A DNA stretch of 64,000 bases from Tubulanus polymorphus. Lineage: Eukaryota > Nemertea > Palaeonemertea > Tubulaniformes > Tubulanidae. Numbering within the stretch: the stretch's first letter is position 1; every line of letters starts with the position of its first letter. Below, piece after piece: positions 12,897 through 26,515 of the stretch. Under the pieces are notes generated by a model. It was given only the letters and a program-made list of their open reading frames with translations, made no database searches and was not told the DNA's origin. Made by a program: the position numbers and the translations under genes. Location of the stretch: contig NC_134027.1 in assembly GCF_964204645.1 (NCBI RefSeq), positions 9,226,485 to 9,290,484 on the forward strand. Direction: 5' to 3'.

Positions 12897-15540
12897 TTGC
12901 ATTCATTCAATCTGCATCGCGGTGCAAAATGATCTCGATTGCTAGTTATCTTTGTCACGTCACATCGGCGTCTGTTTTTCTCGATTCACTTGTACAATAT
13001 GCGGTAATCATTAACAACTACTCGGACCTTTTTCGCTGCCTCCCCCGGTGCACAGTTAATTACGCTTACTATGAGCGAACGATTTTGAAAACATTCCGAG
13101 ATACATTTCACATCGAGACATGACGAACCGGAAATTAAACTGCTTTTTTTCTTATATCGACGAAATCATTCTCTTTCGCTGTAGCTTATATGTCGGTTTT
13201 TAGAGAGTGGGATTATCAGGCTTTTATGAAAATAATTATCGCGGCGCACTCTTCATCGCCAAAGGTCACGCTGAATTGGTGTCAGCAATGTCCTTGGGAA
13301 CTTCAAGATTCGCCGAGAAACAGACCAGAAAACATCGTTAAGTCAGTCGAGAATAGCGAGAGTTGCCGGCGACAATGGTCGAGTGTCATGTTAAATGTCA
13401 GGCACCAAACACAGGAAGCCGATGTCAGCGCCGATTTCCATAATGACAGCGGCGGCTAATCCAAAAGCAGTAGCCTCGCATCGTCGTTGATTACAGAGAT
13501 AAGCAGATAAGTGCTAACTGGGCTGTCGAAGTACTGAACGAACGTACATGTCTGCATACCGACAACAACTACTAGTCACTAAGCGTAAATCGTGTGACGA
13601 ATGTGAATGGCCAGTCAGAGGTATTGACGATGATAAGACCGAAACGCAGTCGATTGACGATGGATCATTCGAAATCGAGCGGGTATTTATCATTCGACTC
13701 TTGTAAGTGCTTCGAGCGAAGAACCGTGTCGGCTGTTTTTTTTTAAAGAATAATCATACCAAGTTCCATGCCAGCCTGTTCTGATCACTATGATCTTATG
13801 GTCGTCCCAGGAGAAGGGGTATAAATTTGAGTATCAAGTCTATACTTAGAGATAACGGCTGGCCGCCGCCATGCCGTCAACGCCACTACAACCCAACAAC
13901 CTTTTTTTTGTCCTAATACGGAATCTTGGAGACTTTGATTTTTTTTCAATTCTACCTTCCAGCCATATTTATCTGCACGCCGTTGTAGTAAGGCACATAA
14001 AAGTTCGCTATACTGCATGACAGGAGCAGAAAATCAGCCATAATACTCTGCATGTTAAGGAAGGCCTAGAGCAGAAATTAACGCCATGATGGTGGCTGAT
14101 TTGGGCCATAAACGCACAATTTCTGTATGCAAATGAGGGCGCTAGAATGTCAGGAAGCCGAAACTTCGAAAAACGGCGAATTTTCTGCGAAAACCGATTT
14201 CGGTGCGCTAAAATTGCATCCAATAGTTTTTCGTTCGTAATCAATGATGGACTTTTCGTGTCTGTCTAAATGCGCAGGTGGCGGAGAGATTTCTACACCT
14301 TTCTGAACTTGCAGATAAATATGGCTGACTTTTCAGCGTCTTTCTGAACGTTCGACGGATTAATATCGCCGATTCTTCTGCGCCTATGAATATGGTGGAC
14401 ATCGCTGCTCTTTTCTAATCGCACAAATAAACGTGGCTGGAAAAATGATAACAAAAGATAAATCAATGTTCTCAGGACGCCGCCGTATATATCTCCCGTT
14501 GAGGGCGGTATTAATTCATCACAAGCGCGACAAAAATCCATATTTTCACTCATATTATATTTTCATATGCCGAATTATTCATCACTTGCGACGCCACGAT
14601 CACGTTACACTTTTGCCAGTCCAGGCTCTACATTTTCATTTTCTTATTCGAGACATTCGCACCTTCTTCATCTACCAAAAAATAATCTCGAATATTTTTG
14701 TATATATAACTATACACACATACGTATATATATATATCAATATGTAGATATATATGATAACAAAAAGCACATAACTCTTCAAGATTGTGTCTTTGTTGCC
14801 TAGAAACTACATCTCAATGCAGTAAATTTGCTAGCTTCGCATCAGGACTTTAATTGCTTGGAAATTGCAGCAAAAAGCAGATTTCAAAATTTTCGAATGC
14901 CCTTTTTATTTCAAAATGACAAAAGTTGTACTACCCTCGACAGTGGTCCCTGGACCCGCCCCTGCCAGATGAAGATTGCCGATGCGGGCCGTGGACGTCA
15001 TCGGCGCAAGACAGTAGGCACTACTTTATCATTATTAGTCGTGGCCATTACAAGCCTTGATACGATCGTTATTTCAGAGAAGATAATTACTTTTTGAGAT
15101 TCCATATATTATTTCGATTGAGTTTGTTCGATATGAGGTGCACTATAAAACTAAATCCCGTCGGTGTTTTTTATTATCACGCTCGGAAACTTTCGGGAGT
15201 ATGGCAATTAATCACATGTCTGTGGCGGCCGCTAGCTACTAAAGAGATTCCAATCAAACACACATACATATATGTATATAAATATATATAGATTTACTCC
15301 GAAATTGATAGCACTGATGAGGTTTTTGTCTCGTTGACGACGAGAGAATGGAGTTATTACTTACGAACTGGTGACATCAAGATGAATAAAGTCATCGAAA
15401 GACCCGAGGGGCTATCATACATCGAATTTGTGACTTGATGAACGCAATGGATGTCGAGCGATTGTCTGTTTCTTACTTCACGATCGTAAGTACTCCATGA
15501 TTCTATTTATTATAGAATTGTGAAGATTCATCCAGGCTCC
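12897..15540. other. No gene recognised
   Basis: Contains the truncated MITE at 14099. A pair of inverted CAGATAAATATGGCTG motifs lies near 13962-13982 and 14311-14332, and there is a TA-rich tract near 14700-14760. Confidence 0.55.
14099..14240 (+). mobile_element. Truncated copy of the TATGGTGGCTGAT MITE family
   Basis: It begins ATGGTGGCTGATTTGGGCC and continues like the left half of the element at 23040 (ATGCAAATGAGGGCGC, then GGCGC-type centre). No right end is present. Confidence 0.55.
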
Positions 15541-15797
15541 TTCATATGGCTGAAACATTTTGACTTATTTTCACTGGATAATAAATAGCTTAATTTACCG
15601 GAGCTTACATCTATAGTTCTTTAGACTTGTTCGCCAACTGGGAATTCTTCTGATGACATCATTCTTGAGTCAGAATCCCAGAATGATGTCATCAGAGGAA
15701 ACCCCGTTGACGAATAAGTCTAGAAATCTAAATGAAAGTCCAGTAAGTTAAGATTATCCAGTGAAAAATAAGTCTAAATGGTTCAACTCCATTTATC
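15541..15797. mobile_element. Long palindromic fold-back element
   Basis: Arms of about 120 bases at 15541-15665 and 15680-15797 are inverted copies. Shared blocks include TTTTCACTGGATAAT, TTTAGACTTGTTCG and CTGATGACATCATTCT. The loop is only about 15 bases, so the whole element can fold into one hairpin. Confidence 0.7.
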
Positions 15798-17753
15798 ATC
15801 GTAAATGAAATACAAATAATACTAAGTACGTGTTTGATACTGATTAGATATTAAACGTTGTTGTCAGGTTGGCAAAAATCTAGGCCTCGTGCAACCTGGA
15901 GTAATAACGCGGTTGTTTACATCGATCCCGGACGCAGTCGGAACTTAATGAAAGACCAGCATCGGATGTAAGCGTTTTAAACCGCGAATGGAGGTGAAAT
16001 GATTTATCGCCAAGTCTGCGATTGCTTCCTTCGCAAACTTCCATATCAAATTTTAATGCGGACAAATAGGCCTAAAGTCGGTAATTGAGGAGTCGAAAGA
16101 CTACACTCGCCGTGATCCATCAATTTATTGACGATGTCTCCGGGCTTGCTAGAGAACGACGATGTTGTTAATATGAGAAAATAATGTCATAATCCGAGTA
16201 AGAACAATTTACCGGCGAACTCCGCCGTGGTTGATAAGACTAAGAACGTCAAATGCTCCACGCAGGCTCAACAGTATACGTTGACTTCAAATTTCGAGAA
16301 TATCGAGAATATCGCTCTAAATCATTATCCGGATAATAAATTGGTATAGATTACAATCAACAAAATAATGCGCTTGTAGCCTAGTCTAATCTTCTTAAGT
16401 CTTGTCCGTAAAACGGTCTTTTGTGTTCCGTGAAACCCCGTCCTCGAAAAAAGCAAAGCCAGATATTATCATATTTTTTGTCTAAAGAGTATAGTCGATG
16501 CTATATATTATGCTTGCGGCACTTTCTTATAAAATGATTTCATTGGCTGTTTGATTAGCTATTCTGCAAAAAAAGGAAACGAATATAGATTTATGATTAA
16601 TGTCCAATACAAATCAATTATTTACCAATCGATTAGCACTTCCGTTCTTACAAATACCTACGTATCTAGGACACTTGGGATGTGGAATATGTTCTCGTTA
16701 ACCTCGTCGACAATATTCGAATGTCGTGCGCGCGCTTTTTGTCAATAAGAAGCAGACTCATCGAACAGAGAACCATCCAAAATCGCCACTCAATAGCCAT
16801 TTCCTCACATCACGTGTTTTTCTGATTAAATTCATGGGTGGTGCTACTCGTTATAAAAGCCGGCAAATGCGGAAAACAGTTTCAATTTTCTGAATCGTGC
16901 GATTTTTAATGTTGACATCCCTTGTAGACGTATAGACGTTCGCTAATCAAGATAGCACCATAATTGCTGTTCATGTCCATAAACTCGGTCGTGGCTCCAG
17001 GGCTTTTATGTTTTATGAACCCGGTCTATGGAATTCAATTCCCCAGTAAATAAGGGAATGTCCATTAGTTCATTGTTTTAAATCCGAACTTTTAAACTTA
17101 TCTCTTTAAATTGGCTTATTTTCAAACTTCGTTTGCTGATTGTGTCGCTTGTTTTTAAATATCTTCTATTTTCATAGTTTCTAAGTTTTCACAGTATTTC
17201 CGGGAAAAAAACAGTGCTTATCCGACAATGATTAGATAAAAATCACGTCGTCTGAAATCTTAATGATTTTCAGCTCCAAAATGGCATGAAACAGTTCCGA
17301 CTGGCGACACAGCAGACGTGTCGTATTGATCGTGGCGGCCGAATCTGATAATTGAATCGTTTGCGCTTAATTGAAAACTCTTCTCTGCGAGTGTCGCAAA
17401 ACGAAATGAGTTAGCAAATTCTAAAAAAATGATTTCATTCTAATTCTACTAGAATGGCGAAAGGTAAATATTCCCGATTCTAGCGTGCGACGGTTGTTAT
17501 CACGCTAACGCTGTGCATATAAAGTGAATCGTCGAGAATCCACATGTCGATTTTGCGTGATTAAATTCAAAAGATCCGAATAATATCTTACACACGAATT
17601 GTGTGAACGGCGAATTGTTTGTCATACGCTCCTCTTCGCTAATGGTTGTGAAGATAATGAACTCGAACGCCTAGTACGTCTAAGAGTAATGAATTTTTCA
17701 CATATCAAAAATCAATAGATTCTAAGAGCGTCGGACTAGCATGAAATACATTA

Positions 17754-17892
17754 TATAGAGAATCACACTAGTATAACAAAAGATGAAGTCCGAAACGTTT
17801 CATTAAACGTATGATTCATTCGACATTTCGACTTTTCGGGAACTTTTCGGACTTCATCTTTCGTCATGTCAGTGTGCCATTCTCTAAATATG
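17754..17892. mobile_element. Short palindromic MITE-like element
   Basis: AGAGAATCACAC ... AAAGATGAAGTCCGAAA on the left pairs with TTTCGGACTTCATCTTT ... GTGTGCCATTCTCT on the right. Arms are about 45 bases and the loop about 45 bases. Confidence 0.6.
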
Positions 17893-18135
17893 GTCACAAC
17901 ACAGACATAGTTTATCATCAATGGTGAAATACATTGATATTCTTACCCAATCGTCTCTGTTACTTATTGTTTTAGGTTCAGTAACGGTATAATCGAAAAA
18001 TTGATCCAAAATTCAGAGATACAAATATGAATATTTAGGTGTATGGTAAAAAGTCTCTATTTTCTGTTCTATTTACTAAAAAGATTCCATGAACCAATTA
18101 TAGAACTATATATAAGCGTATGAAAACATGGAACG

Positions 18136-18212
18136 AGCCATGTTGGCTGTTCCCAATACGGAGCCATGTTGGCTGTTCCCAATACGGAGCAATGTTGGCT
18201 GTTTCCAATTGG
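18136..18212 (+). repeat. Three tandem 26-base units
   Basis: Unit AGCCATGTTGGCTGTTCCCA plus ATACGG. The first two copies are identical and the third diverges at the end. Confidence 0.85.
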
Positions 18213-19034
18213 CTGCTGGGAACGGCCAATTATGATAAAGATAAGAAAAACAATTCTAAGCGATTTTGAGATGGTATTTTCGATATTTGAAAATATATTG
18301 ATATGCTAAAAGTATATCAAAAGCAGATTACAGAATTTAAAGGTTATTACTATTTTAATCGATAATTGTGTACGCAAAATATCATCAAACGTGTGTGAAT
18401 GGCGTAACGAATAATCATACAGCACTTAAAAATGTATAATTTGGTAGCACGAAGATTAATCGATGAAACCGAACGGCTAATATTCTTTTATACGCTATTC
18501 ATCGCGCGCTAATATCCGTATTTATCCCGAAAATGTTCGACGCATAGGAGATTCCCGACCGGGCGTAATTGACGAAATACACACATTTTTTGCGTAATAC
18601 GTATATGAATTAAGCGGACAAGAGTAGCAGCGCGAGAGATGGAAAAAAAGAAACAACTGTCATCGATGAAATTTATTGATTACGCAATTAATCACATCTG
18701 TTACGGTCTAGTCTAGTCTGTGTCTGCGTGTGGTAATCAAAATGTGACGTATAGCACCGCTTCAAACGTCAAATACTGCGCAGTATGAATCTCCTTTGAT
18801 TGAATTGATTTCGTATATTTTCTTAATGGCAATTGACGGTCGTGATATTCAAAGTAATTTAGACGTTATCGTCGCTGAATATTTGCCATTCCGCTGTCGT
18901 TGCGCTAATCATTCGGGGACTGGTGTAATAGACCGGTATTAACTTTTTTACCAGGGGCTAACTCAATTGAAAATGAATTCAGGAGTTAACCCTCAGGTTA
19001 AAATCAATATCTATCTATAAATAAACTTCTATTC

Positions 19035-19072
19035 TATACTATTACTATACTATACTATACTATACTATTCTA
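19035..19072. repeat. (ACTAT)n short tandem repeat
   Basis: About six units of ACTAT with one interruption. Confidence 0.8.
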
Positions 19073-19213
19073 TAAAACGGGCGCAGAAGTATTCAACCCG
19101 TCGACTTTTAAGTCCTTCGGACCCCTGGCTATTTCAGTTCGAAAAGACATTTAATCGGAAGGCCCGGATAGATAGACCTATATCGAACATTCAAGAAAAC
19201 TAACTTAAAGGTT

Positions 19214-19535
19214 AATTGAAGCCTTGAGAAATAACACATATATTGCGTTATATTGTCGATAACAAATGATATCTAGTATTGAGGATCAATGAAGTTATTT
19301 TGGATATGATTATATCGATAATTGAATTGAATTGACCGGTAACCAGTCAAGACTCGATATTGATGACGTAGTCCACATCTTTTCAAAAATGATTATTGAA
19401 ATTCATAAATAATGAAATAAGAAATTTGAAATATTGGTGACATAGTGCGCATCGACTCGCACAGAATCCCTTGAACAACGCATACCAGGTATCAATGTAT
19501 AGAAACATTTTGTAACAGTTTTTACGGCTTCAAAA
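19214..19535 (+). repeat. Dispersed repeat, same family, longer copy
   Basis: Shared blocks with 48085-48505 include GAGGATCAATGAAGTTA, TTGAATTGAATTG, ATTGATGACGTAGT and TGTAACAGTTTTTACGGC. Unknown class. Confidence 0.65.
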
Positions 19536-22040
19536 AGGTGGGATGTGGAAGAGTGAGGGGTAGGTAAGATAGAGTTATGATAAGATATGATGCGTAATGA
19601 AACATTGTGAGTTACATCTTGGCTTTTCAAGTTGCATCTACGTAAAGAATCAAACGAAACTTTTTCAAAGAAGAACCAATTTCCTTTTCTTTTGATATCG
19701 ATGGCTTGAACGGTTATTTTCATCGGTTAAACTCCCCGGCGTTAAATTGCAGCCCGTGTCATATTGATTTACTGAAGACTTTTACTTTTAGACACGAAAT
19801 TGAATTTGCTTTCATGTCGGCAAATTTCAAGTGCATTTTTACCGGCGTGCGGCGCCGAAAACTCTAGAAAGATTTACCCATTGATCGCATCCGGGTGATC
19901 GATTAGAAAACGTACACAAAAGAAGCTAATTGCGAATACGCATGAGTTACCCAATAAATAACAGTTGATGCCTTTACGTAATTATTGCGTAAACGCGCAA
20001 TCATTTTGGTCAATGATTAGTCTGTTAAGAATTTTTTCTATACTGAAGACTAGATCTTTCCTATCCTAATAGAGAAATCTTGGTCATCGCATCTAAGCAG
20101 TAAACTATACATCACCGCCCGTTCCCCATCGACTCTAAAGGTGCTATCAACTTATAACAGTATTTTCGCACGCTATTCGAACATTTTCGAGCTTCGCGTT
20201 GATTGAAAAGCGCTTGAAATTGAGAAATTACAATAAATCTTTTAACTTACGACGAGATTTTACTGGTAGTTTATCCGACGAAGCCTCTGTTAGCTATACG
20301 ACACAGATTGCTTTAAACGTAGTCCACGCGAATCGTGTCTCAGCCAGCGCGACGTCGACGACCACACGACCGTGCTATAAACAGTTGCCAAGGAAAACGT
20401 TTACCTCTAAATGAAGCTAGCCGAGCAGCTTCGCGGCGACGCAAACGTTACGTCACGTGACTATACGAGGCGTTTTTGCTTATTTCGCCGACATTCAGCG
20501 CTTTCCTTAAATGTTATCATCAGCAATTTAAGTGATGTTGAAGATGAAATGATATTTGTATAATACTCTGTATAGTAAATCCGTACTACATAGATCGTAT
20601 CTCTTTAATCCCTATATTCGTGTACATTCATGGAAACTGTACCGCAGAATTATCAATCCATGATTTCGGCAATCATATTTAATCTCATTGTTGACCCAGA
20701 TTTATTCCATGGAAAATTCATTTAGGAAATTGAGACCAGCTCTTTTTTATAATCTTGGAGTAATCATTTGACGAATGACTACTCGAAGCTATAACCCTAA
20801 CTTTGTTTATCGTGGCCAAATCATATAAAACGCATTCCGAAAATACAAGCTCAGTTTTGCCTACGACACTTCTGGACCAGGAATTTCTCGTTACAAACGT
20901 ATTCACCCAGCGTGGACTAATCTTTCGAAGAAAACAGGTTACCAATTTTCGGTGTCTCCATCGCCGACCAATATGTAGAATACATGGAAACCTCATTAGG
21001 AACAAAACTAGAGACAAAATATAATGTTTTGGATTATTCTGATGGACATTTACAAGAAAACAGAAAAATGACGGATAATTATAGAAAAATATCTAGTTAC
21101 AGTTTTAGTCAAAGGTTTTTCTATCAGCTTTTTTAGGTGTTTTAGCATCAACAAAAAGCAAAACATTTGGGACAATAAAAGCAGGAATATCTGTAATCGA
21201 CGATTTGAATTTCCGAATTCCCAGGATGAAATCCAGGTCCCAGGATGAAATGCTGATGAGGGACGAAGCAACAATGCTTGAAACGATTAATCTTAAAACG
21301 GATTTTCAGCAATAATGCTGGCATGTAGAAATTCAAATGGTGGTTACCGCTAAAAGGAAAACTATGTAGAATTCATTCACTTTTTTAAGTAGTGACAACT
21401 GTGTAAAGTGTTTTCCGCGCAATGATTATTCCACTCAAAATGTCTTACTATTTCGGTCGACTTTTATCCTCGATAACGTTCTGAAAAACGAGCCGGGTCA
21501 TGCGTATAGATTCTGAGACAAAATCGTGACAGTCATCTTAAGGAGGAACTATAAGAAATTCGAATGGCGTCGGGGCTAACGAGCGAAGCTTTCAGCCCGT
21601 TGTTCATTAGACAGATATCCCATATTCTGTACACGGGGGTGTCGCGATATATTTTGTATTCCAATCAGTAAGGCGCTTGAACCTTATGCTCTTTCTTTCA
21701 ATCGGTAGCGAATTCGACTTCTTTCTGAGTACGGATGTTATTGCCCTACATAATAAAGACGTCGAACAGTATGTTCAGCAAATATTCATGGCAGACATTG
21801 ATTTATGAGGCGCTGGACACTAACACGAAATCGTTGTCCATCCGGGCTCCACATGAAATTTTGATTCGTCGAACCTGCTAAGGGAGTCTAGTGGAGATGT
21901 TATCTAATCGAGACGTTGATCGTTCAAACAATTTTGCCTATTTTCACAATTGATTGATTGGTTGATAATATGTCATGATAAACCTGCATTCAAGACTACG
22001 TTTTTGCAGAATCAGTAAATTCCAGTGATAGGTACAAATC

Positions 22041-22080
22041 TATGGTGGCTGATTCGGGATACACTTAAAACAATTTCTGT
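22041..22080 (+). mobile_element. End fragment of the TATGGTGGCTGAT MITE family
   Basis: TATGGTGGCTGATTCGGG is identical to the terminal inverted repeat at 23040; the rest diverges quickly. Confidence 0.5.
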
Positions 22081-22193
22081 ACGCGGCTAGAGGCACGATA
22101 AAAAAATTAATCGGTCCATTTTTAGTTGGTTTGGTTTTCTTGTGCGAGAAACTATTCGGTCAAATCCACTGGAGAAGTCAAATATAACATTTG

Positions 22194-22221
22194 CCCCCAA
22201 CCCCCCACCACCCCCCCCCCC
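22194..22221 (-). repeat. C-rich tract, G-quadruplex motif on the minus strand
   Basis: On the minus strand the runs are eleven, two, six and five G with one- or two-base spacers, enough for a G-quadruplex. Confidence 0.7.
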
Positions 22222-23039
22222 ATCATCAAAACAACGATGGTGCTCACTAGATGATGAATAGTCAGGCCATAACGAATGAATACATCGCATTAGACTTTTT
22301 TCCGTTGTTTAAACCAAGAATGCGGTGCGAGAATAAACTAATTTACAAACAAAGGAAGCCCACCATTTCAGAATTTAAGTAATCCCACTATTTGCAAAAT
22401 ATCGACCGTACAATGAGCAATGGATTAGAAAAAAATGCGGAAATTATTTTGATTATCATTCAATGGCAATGCTTAACGTCCCGGGTCGATGAACAGACAA
22501 ATGATGTATATTTAAAGGTCGACAGCGTGGAAAAAACCGTCTGCAAAATCTAACCATGCGCAATCCCAAAACGTCCATCGAAACGTCGACCGTTCATGCG
22601 TGTAATGGGCAAATGGAATCGTAACATCAAATCGAATTGAAATCCCCGCACGGATTTTCACGCTGATGAACGGAGTTTGAATGTTACACACGTCAGAAAA
22701 TGTTTTACTCACTCGCGTTTGATGACGAGCTTCCTATGAAATCGCTAAACCGCGCAAGCTGTCAATTCTCAAACGTTGTTGCCACCGTCACTGAATTCCT
22801 CCTGTCGAAGTTCGTCAGATACGGCTCATTCAGAAACACATCGTCTGTTCGCAGTCGATGTATCACCAGAGTAGGTCTACCCATGGCATCGTCGATTGAG
22901 AGAGTCTATATGGCAAACCCGATCAGATAATTGAACAAACACTTTTCATGAGAATTTCTGAAACATGTCCTATGAAATGGAGTAGTTGATTAATAATAGG
23001 TTTATCTTACGTCCTAAATTACAACTTTTATGCCATAAG

Positions 23040-23268
23040 TATGGTGGCTGATTCGGGCCATCACGTAAATTCCTGATATGCAAACGAGGGCGCCAGAACG
23101 CAAAAACGAAAAAACGTAGAATTCTCCTTAAGAAAATCCATTTTTAACGGGTATCCTGATTTGGCGCACCTAAACAAAGAATCATTGCCAAAAAAGTTCG
23201 TTTTGGCGTTCTGGCGCCCTCATTTGCATATCAGGAAATGTTCGATATGGCCCGAATCAGCCACCATA
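23040..23268. mobile_element. Complete MITE with TATGGTGGCTGATTCGGG ends and 6-bp target duplication
   Basis: The outer 22 bases are perfect inverted repeats, and similarity of the arms extends to about 60 bases (TTCCTGATATGCAAA, GAGGGCGCCAGAACGC). The element is flanked directly by CATAAG at 23034-23039 and 23269-23274. It has no coding capacity at 229 bases. Confidence 0.75.
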
Positions 23269-26200
23269 CATAAGAGTAATTAGTGTATATGAAAATGAAA
23301 AGTCGGCTTGCGTATTCACGGCTAAGCAGCATTCCAGAAAACGAAATATAGATATTTCCAGGAAGAAAATATGGAAATAGCCATGTTCCGAACTCAACAT
23401 CGCGAATAACATGTTCGTTTCTATAGTACGATACGGCGCCGTATTCGACGATGAATTAACCGGATGTTTTGATACTATGCGTTATGGTCACAAACGTCGG
23501 TTAAAAAGGAACATGAAACGAGTTCGACACGGCATGACGTATTCATTAACGCACCTTTCTGCTTTGCCGGCTAAATGGCTGAAATTGCCGCCGCGTCCAC
23601 GATCTCAGCGTGTACTTTGTCAATGAAAACGATACAAATTTTTTCGTAACCAATACGAAAAGGAAGCAGTTTGGTGAGCGGCGTACCCTTTGGGGGTCTG
23701 TGCGTTCACGCGCTTTTTGCAACGTTTTTCCAACTGACAGCGGCGCGATTAAAACCAATTATCCTTGCAACCAGCGAATAGTACCGATGACCCATGTGGT
23801 TCCTCAAGTCACTTAGTTCCTGTCACGCATGGACTGATTTCGAGCCAGAATTCAACTGAACAACTGCGGGGTAATGAAGCTGATGAAACGTATCTCTGTG
23901 CTGTGAGAAAAGAATTATGAATAACAAAGCAGCGATAAAGAGTTCCTGCAAATTGGCTAAAGTTATTAACTGAGATTACAGGCTTTTTACTATATTAACC
24001 CTTAGTGGAAAGAATATGAACTAATCTTACAGGGCCTCTAGCGTTATTAGATAAAAGTACCTGTGTACCGTGTTTTATTTGTGTTCCGTTGATTTAAAAT
24101 ATATTAACATTTGTCGAATGCACTACCAAGTTTGAAAAAAATATACTAATTTTGAAAGTCAGTGAAGTCTTCTTGGTAAGGAGTATCTAGATTACAAATG
24201 CAGATATCAATCTTTTAAGATTCTTGTGTGGAAGAAAAAAATAAATGATGGGAATAATGGTTATAATGGGAATAACATTAGTGTTTCTAAACTCTTACAA
24301 TCGATGTGTAATCTGGGGTATTACAAGATATGTGTTCGTGGTTATTATTCGACCGTAGACAGTACATTCCTTCTACCGATTGGTGGTTTGTGTCCATTAA
24401 CTTACATTGCGTCTTGTCGCTCAGCATTGCTTGTACTGAATGTACGTTGACTTCGCGGACGCGTGTCCTAAAAACCAGCCAGTAATTGGAAAACTTAATG
24501 ACAATAGTTCTAATCAATCTCATACGGCTTGGCATTGAAATTACGATAAAAAGAATTCTGCTACGACAGCTATGAAATGCGCAGAAGATTGTCCCTTTGA
24601 ATTTGTCGCTGGTCGCCCAACAGATTCCAACTACCATTGGACACTCAAGGCTGATGCATTGGTTTATCCGTTTGATGAGGAATTAGCGAAGCACTAAAGA
24701 AAAACACTTAATGTCCAAAAAAACGAATGCATAACGTGAGCTGACGATAAGACTGCGCATCTGTAATCGCATTTTAGAACAGAATCAGACACTGACTGAT
24801 AAGCCGTTGAGTCCTCTGAAGGTTGATCTTTTCTATCCTCAGGAGGCAACGAGTATACCGAACTTTTCTGCTAATGGCGGAAATATGCTTACATAAATCC
24901 GCATTTATGTCCATAGCTTTTTAGGTCTAGGGCCGATTTTGCCATGAGTGTTGAATTGGATAATTGTAGTACGTCTGACGCCTTTCGGCTACAATCCGAC
25001 GATAAGACGCACGGTTATCAAGGCGGATCCGGAGGGGTTGAAACCCCCTTTACTGACAAAGTGCCCTATTAGAAATCACAGGGGAAAGATTTCACCCGAC
25101 ACTGATCTAATATGAAAGTCAAAAGTACTGCTAAGAGCAGTAATATGCACTAAAATTGCATCAAAATGTACGTATATTTTCAAATTTTCTTGGCGAGGAC
25201 CCCCAGGCCCCTCTGCAAGCATATCACGCCCACGGCGCTCGCCAGGATGGCTGCCACGACTACAAAGTTCCCTTTCCATATGAGGTGAACCCTGTATCTT
25301 TCAGCCTCGATCCGCCAAATGAATATTGCGTTTTTAAGAATCGTTTCTAGTTGCAGTAAACATTGGGCATTACACAGCGCATACAACATTTAGTGAATAT
25401 TTGTGTGTCAGTTTTCAATGTATTTTTGAGAACAAAAACTAGCAAGAAAATCTAAATGACGAGCTTGCTCACTTTTGAAATCCTAATAAACACCCGTTAA
25501 TCTTCATTCTTTTAGGATACCACAAACATATAAATATTTCATGTTCACTTCTTTTTATCTTCGTATCTTCTTTTCCCGTGTATTACTGGTACCATAAATG
25601 ATTCATATCTTACTTGCCTGTTTCGTTCAAGATTAAAGTAATAAAAGGCTTTGGAAATGGCTTATTGTTCGTCAGTGCATGGAAGATATTTCGGGCAACA
25701 GTTTCTGCTCGTCAACATTTGATCGGATTTTACCAAATATGAAAGACTCATCAACGTCTATGAAGCTAATTTGCGCTTATAGCGGAAACTCACGATTTCA
25801 CGAACAAAATCAGTAAGCCCGTTTGAAAAACCCTATGATACACCGAGCGAACTCATTTTGACGTACACATGATACTTCCCGGTCTTCCAACTGATGAATC
25901 TTCTAAGGTGTGGCAAAAAATTGGTTAATCACGATTTTCTATCGGATAACGAAATACGCGCGCCGCGTTACGAAGCCCTTGGAGAGCTTCCATTATTTCG
26001 ACGCGTTACATTAATTAGAAATGACGCGCGCTTTCATAAAACAGGCAGTATGTGTCGCAAAATTAGAAAATTGCACTCTTTATCGGCGAGTTTGACGCAT
26101 GAGTGACAGGCGAACGGTAATCTCGCGTCACTGCGTCATCTATAGTTTACTATCATTGAGTAGCGAATTTCATTTGATGGTCGCATGCCAGCGTCTCATT

Positions 26201-26305
26201 CCAATCATGGCAGAGCATTGTGGCCACATGATATTTTTCTTAAGTCGATGTTTTGAATTTGAAACTCGAAATTTCGACTTTTTCATAAAATGTAAAATTC
26301 ACACT

Positions 26306-26432
26306 ATGGCACAACGAGATCAGTTTTGTCGTTCTCTCTTCAAGTTAGGTTTAAATAATGCCGAAATACGATACTGCCTTCAAGCACGATAACGTCATTC
26401 TAAGTGACCGAACAATTCGTCGAAAGGGTGCA
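26306..26432 (+). pseudogene. Frameshifted fragment of an HTH/integrase-type transposable element protein
   Basis: The frame MAQRDQFCRSLFKLGLNN then AEIRYCLQ looks like the N-terminal helix-turn-helix of integrase-core proteins found in many copies in invertebrate genomes (pattern 'FxLGxxNxEIxxxL'). After one frame change it continues as KHDNVILSDRTIRRKG, the expected second helix region. The fragment is broken by the frameshift and then runs into AT-rich repeat sequence. The family assignment is from memory of the pattern and is tentative. Confidence 0.4.
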
Positions 26433-26515
26433 AAGTTTCGAAATTTCGAGATTAAAAGTCGAAATTTTGAGTATAGTAAGTCGAAATTTCGATTTTCGAA
26501 GTCGAAATTTCTACA
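26420..26515. repeat. Cluster of GTCGAAATTTCGA palindromic units
   Basis: Several AAGTCGAAATTTCGA-like units, similar to the centre of the nested element at 29977-30209. Confidence 0.5.

Larger units (their letters stand above)
15798..23033. other. No gene recognised; repeats only
   Basis: Holds the hairpin element at 17754, the 26-base triplet at 18136, the dispersed repeat at 19214, the G-quadruplex tract and a MITE end at 22041. Short frames show no domain. Confidence 0.6.
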
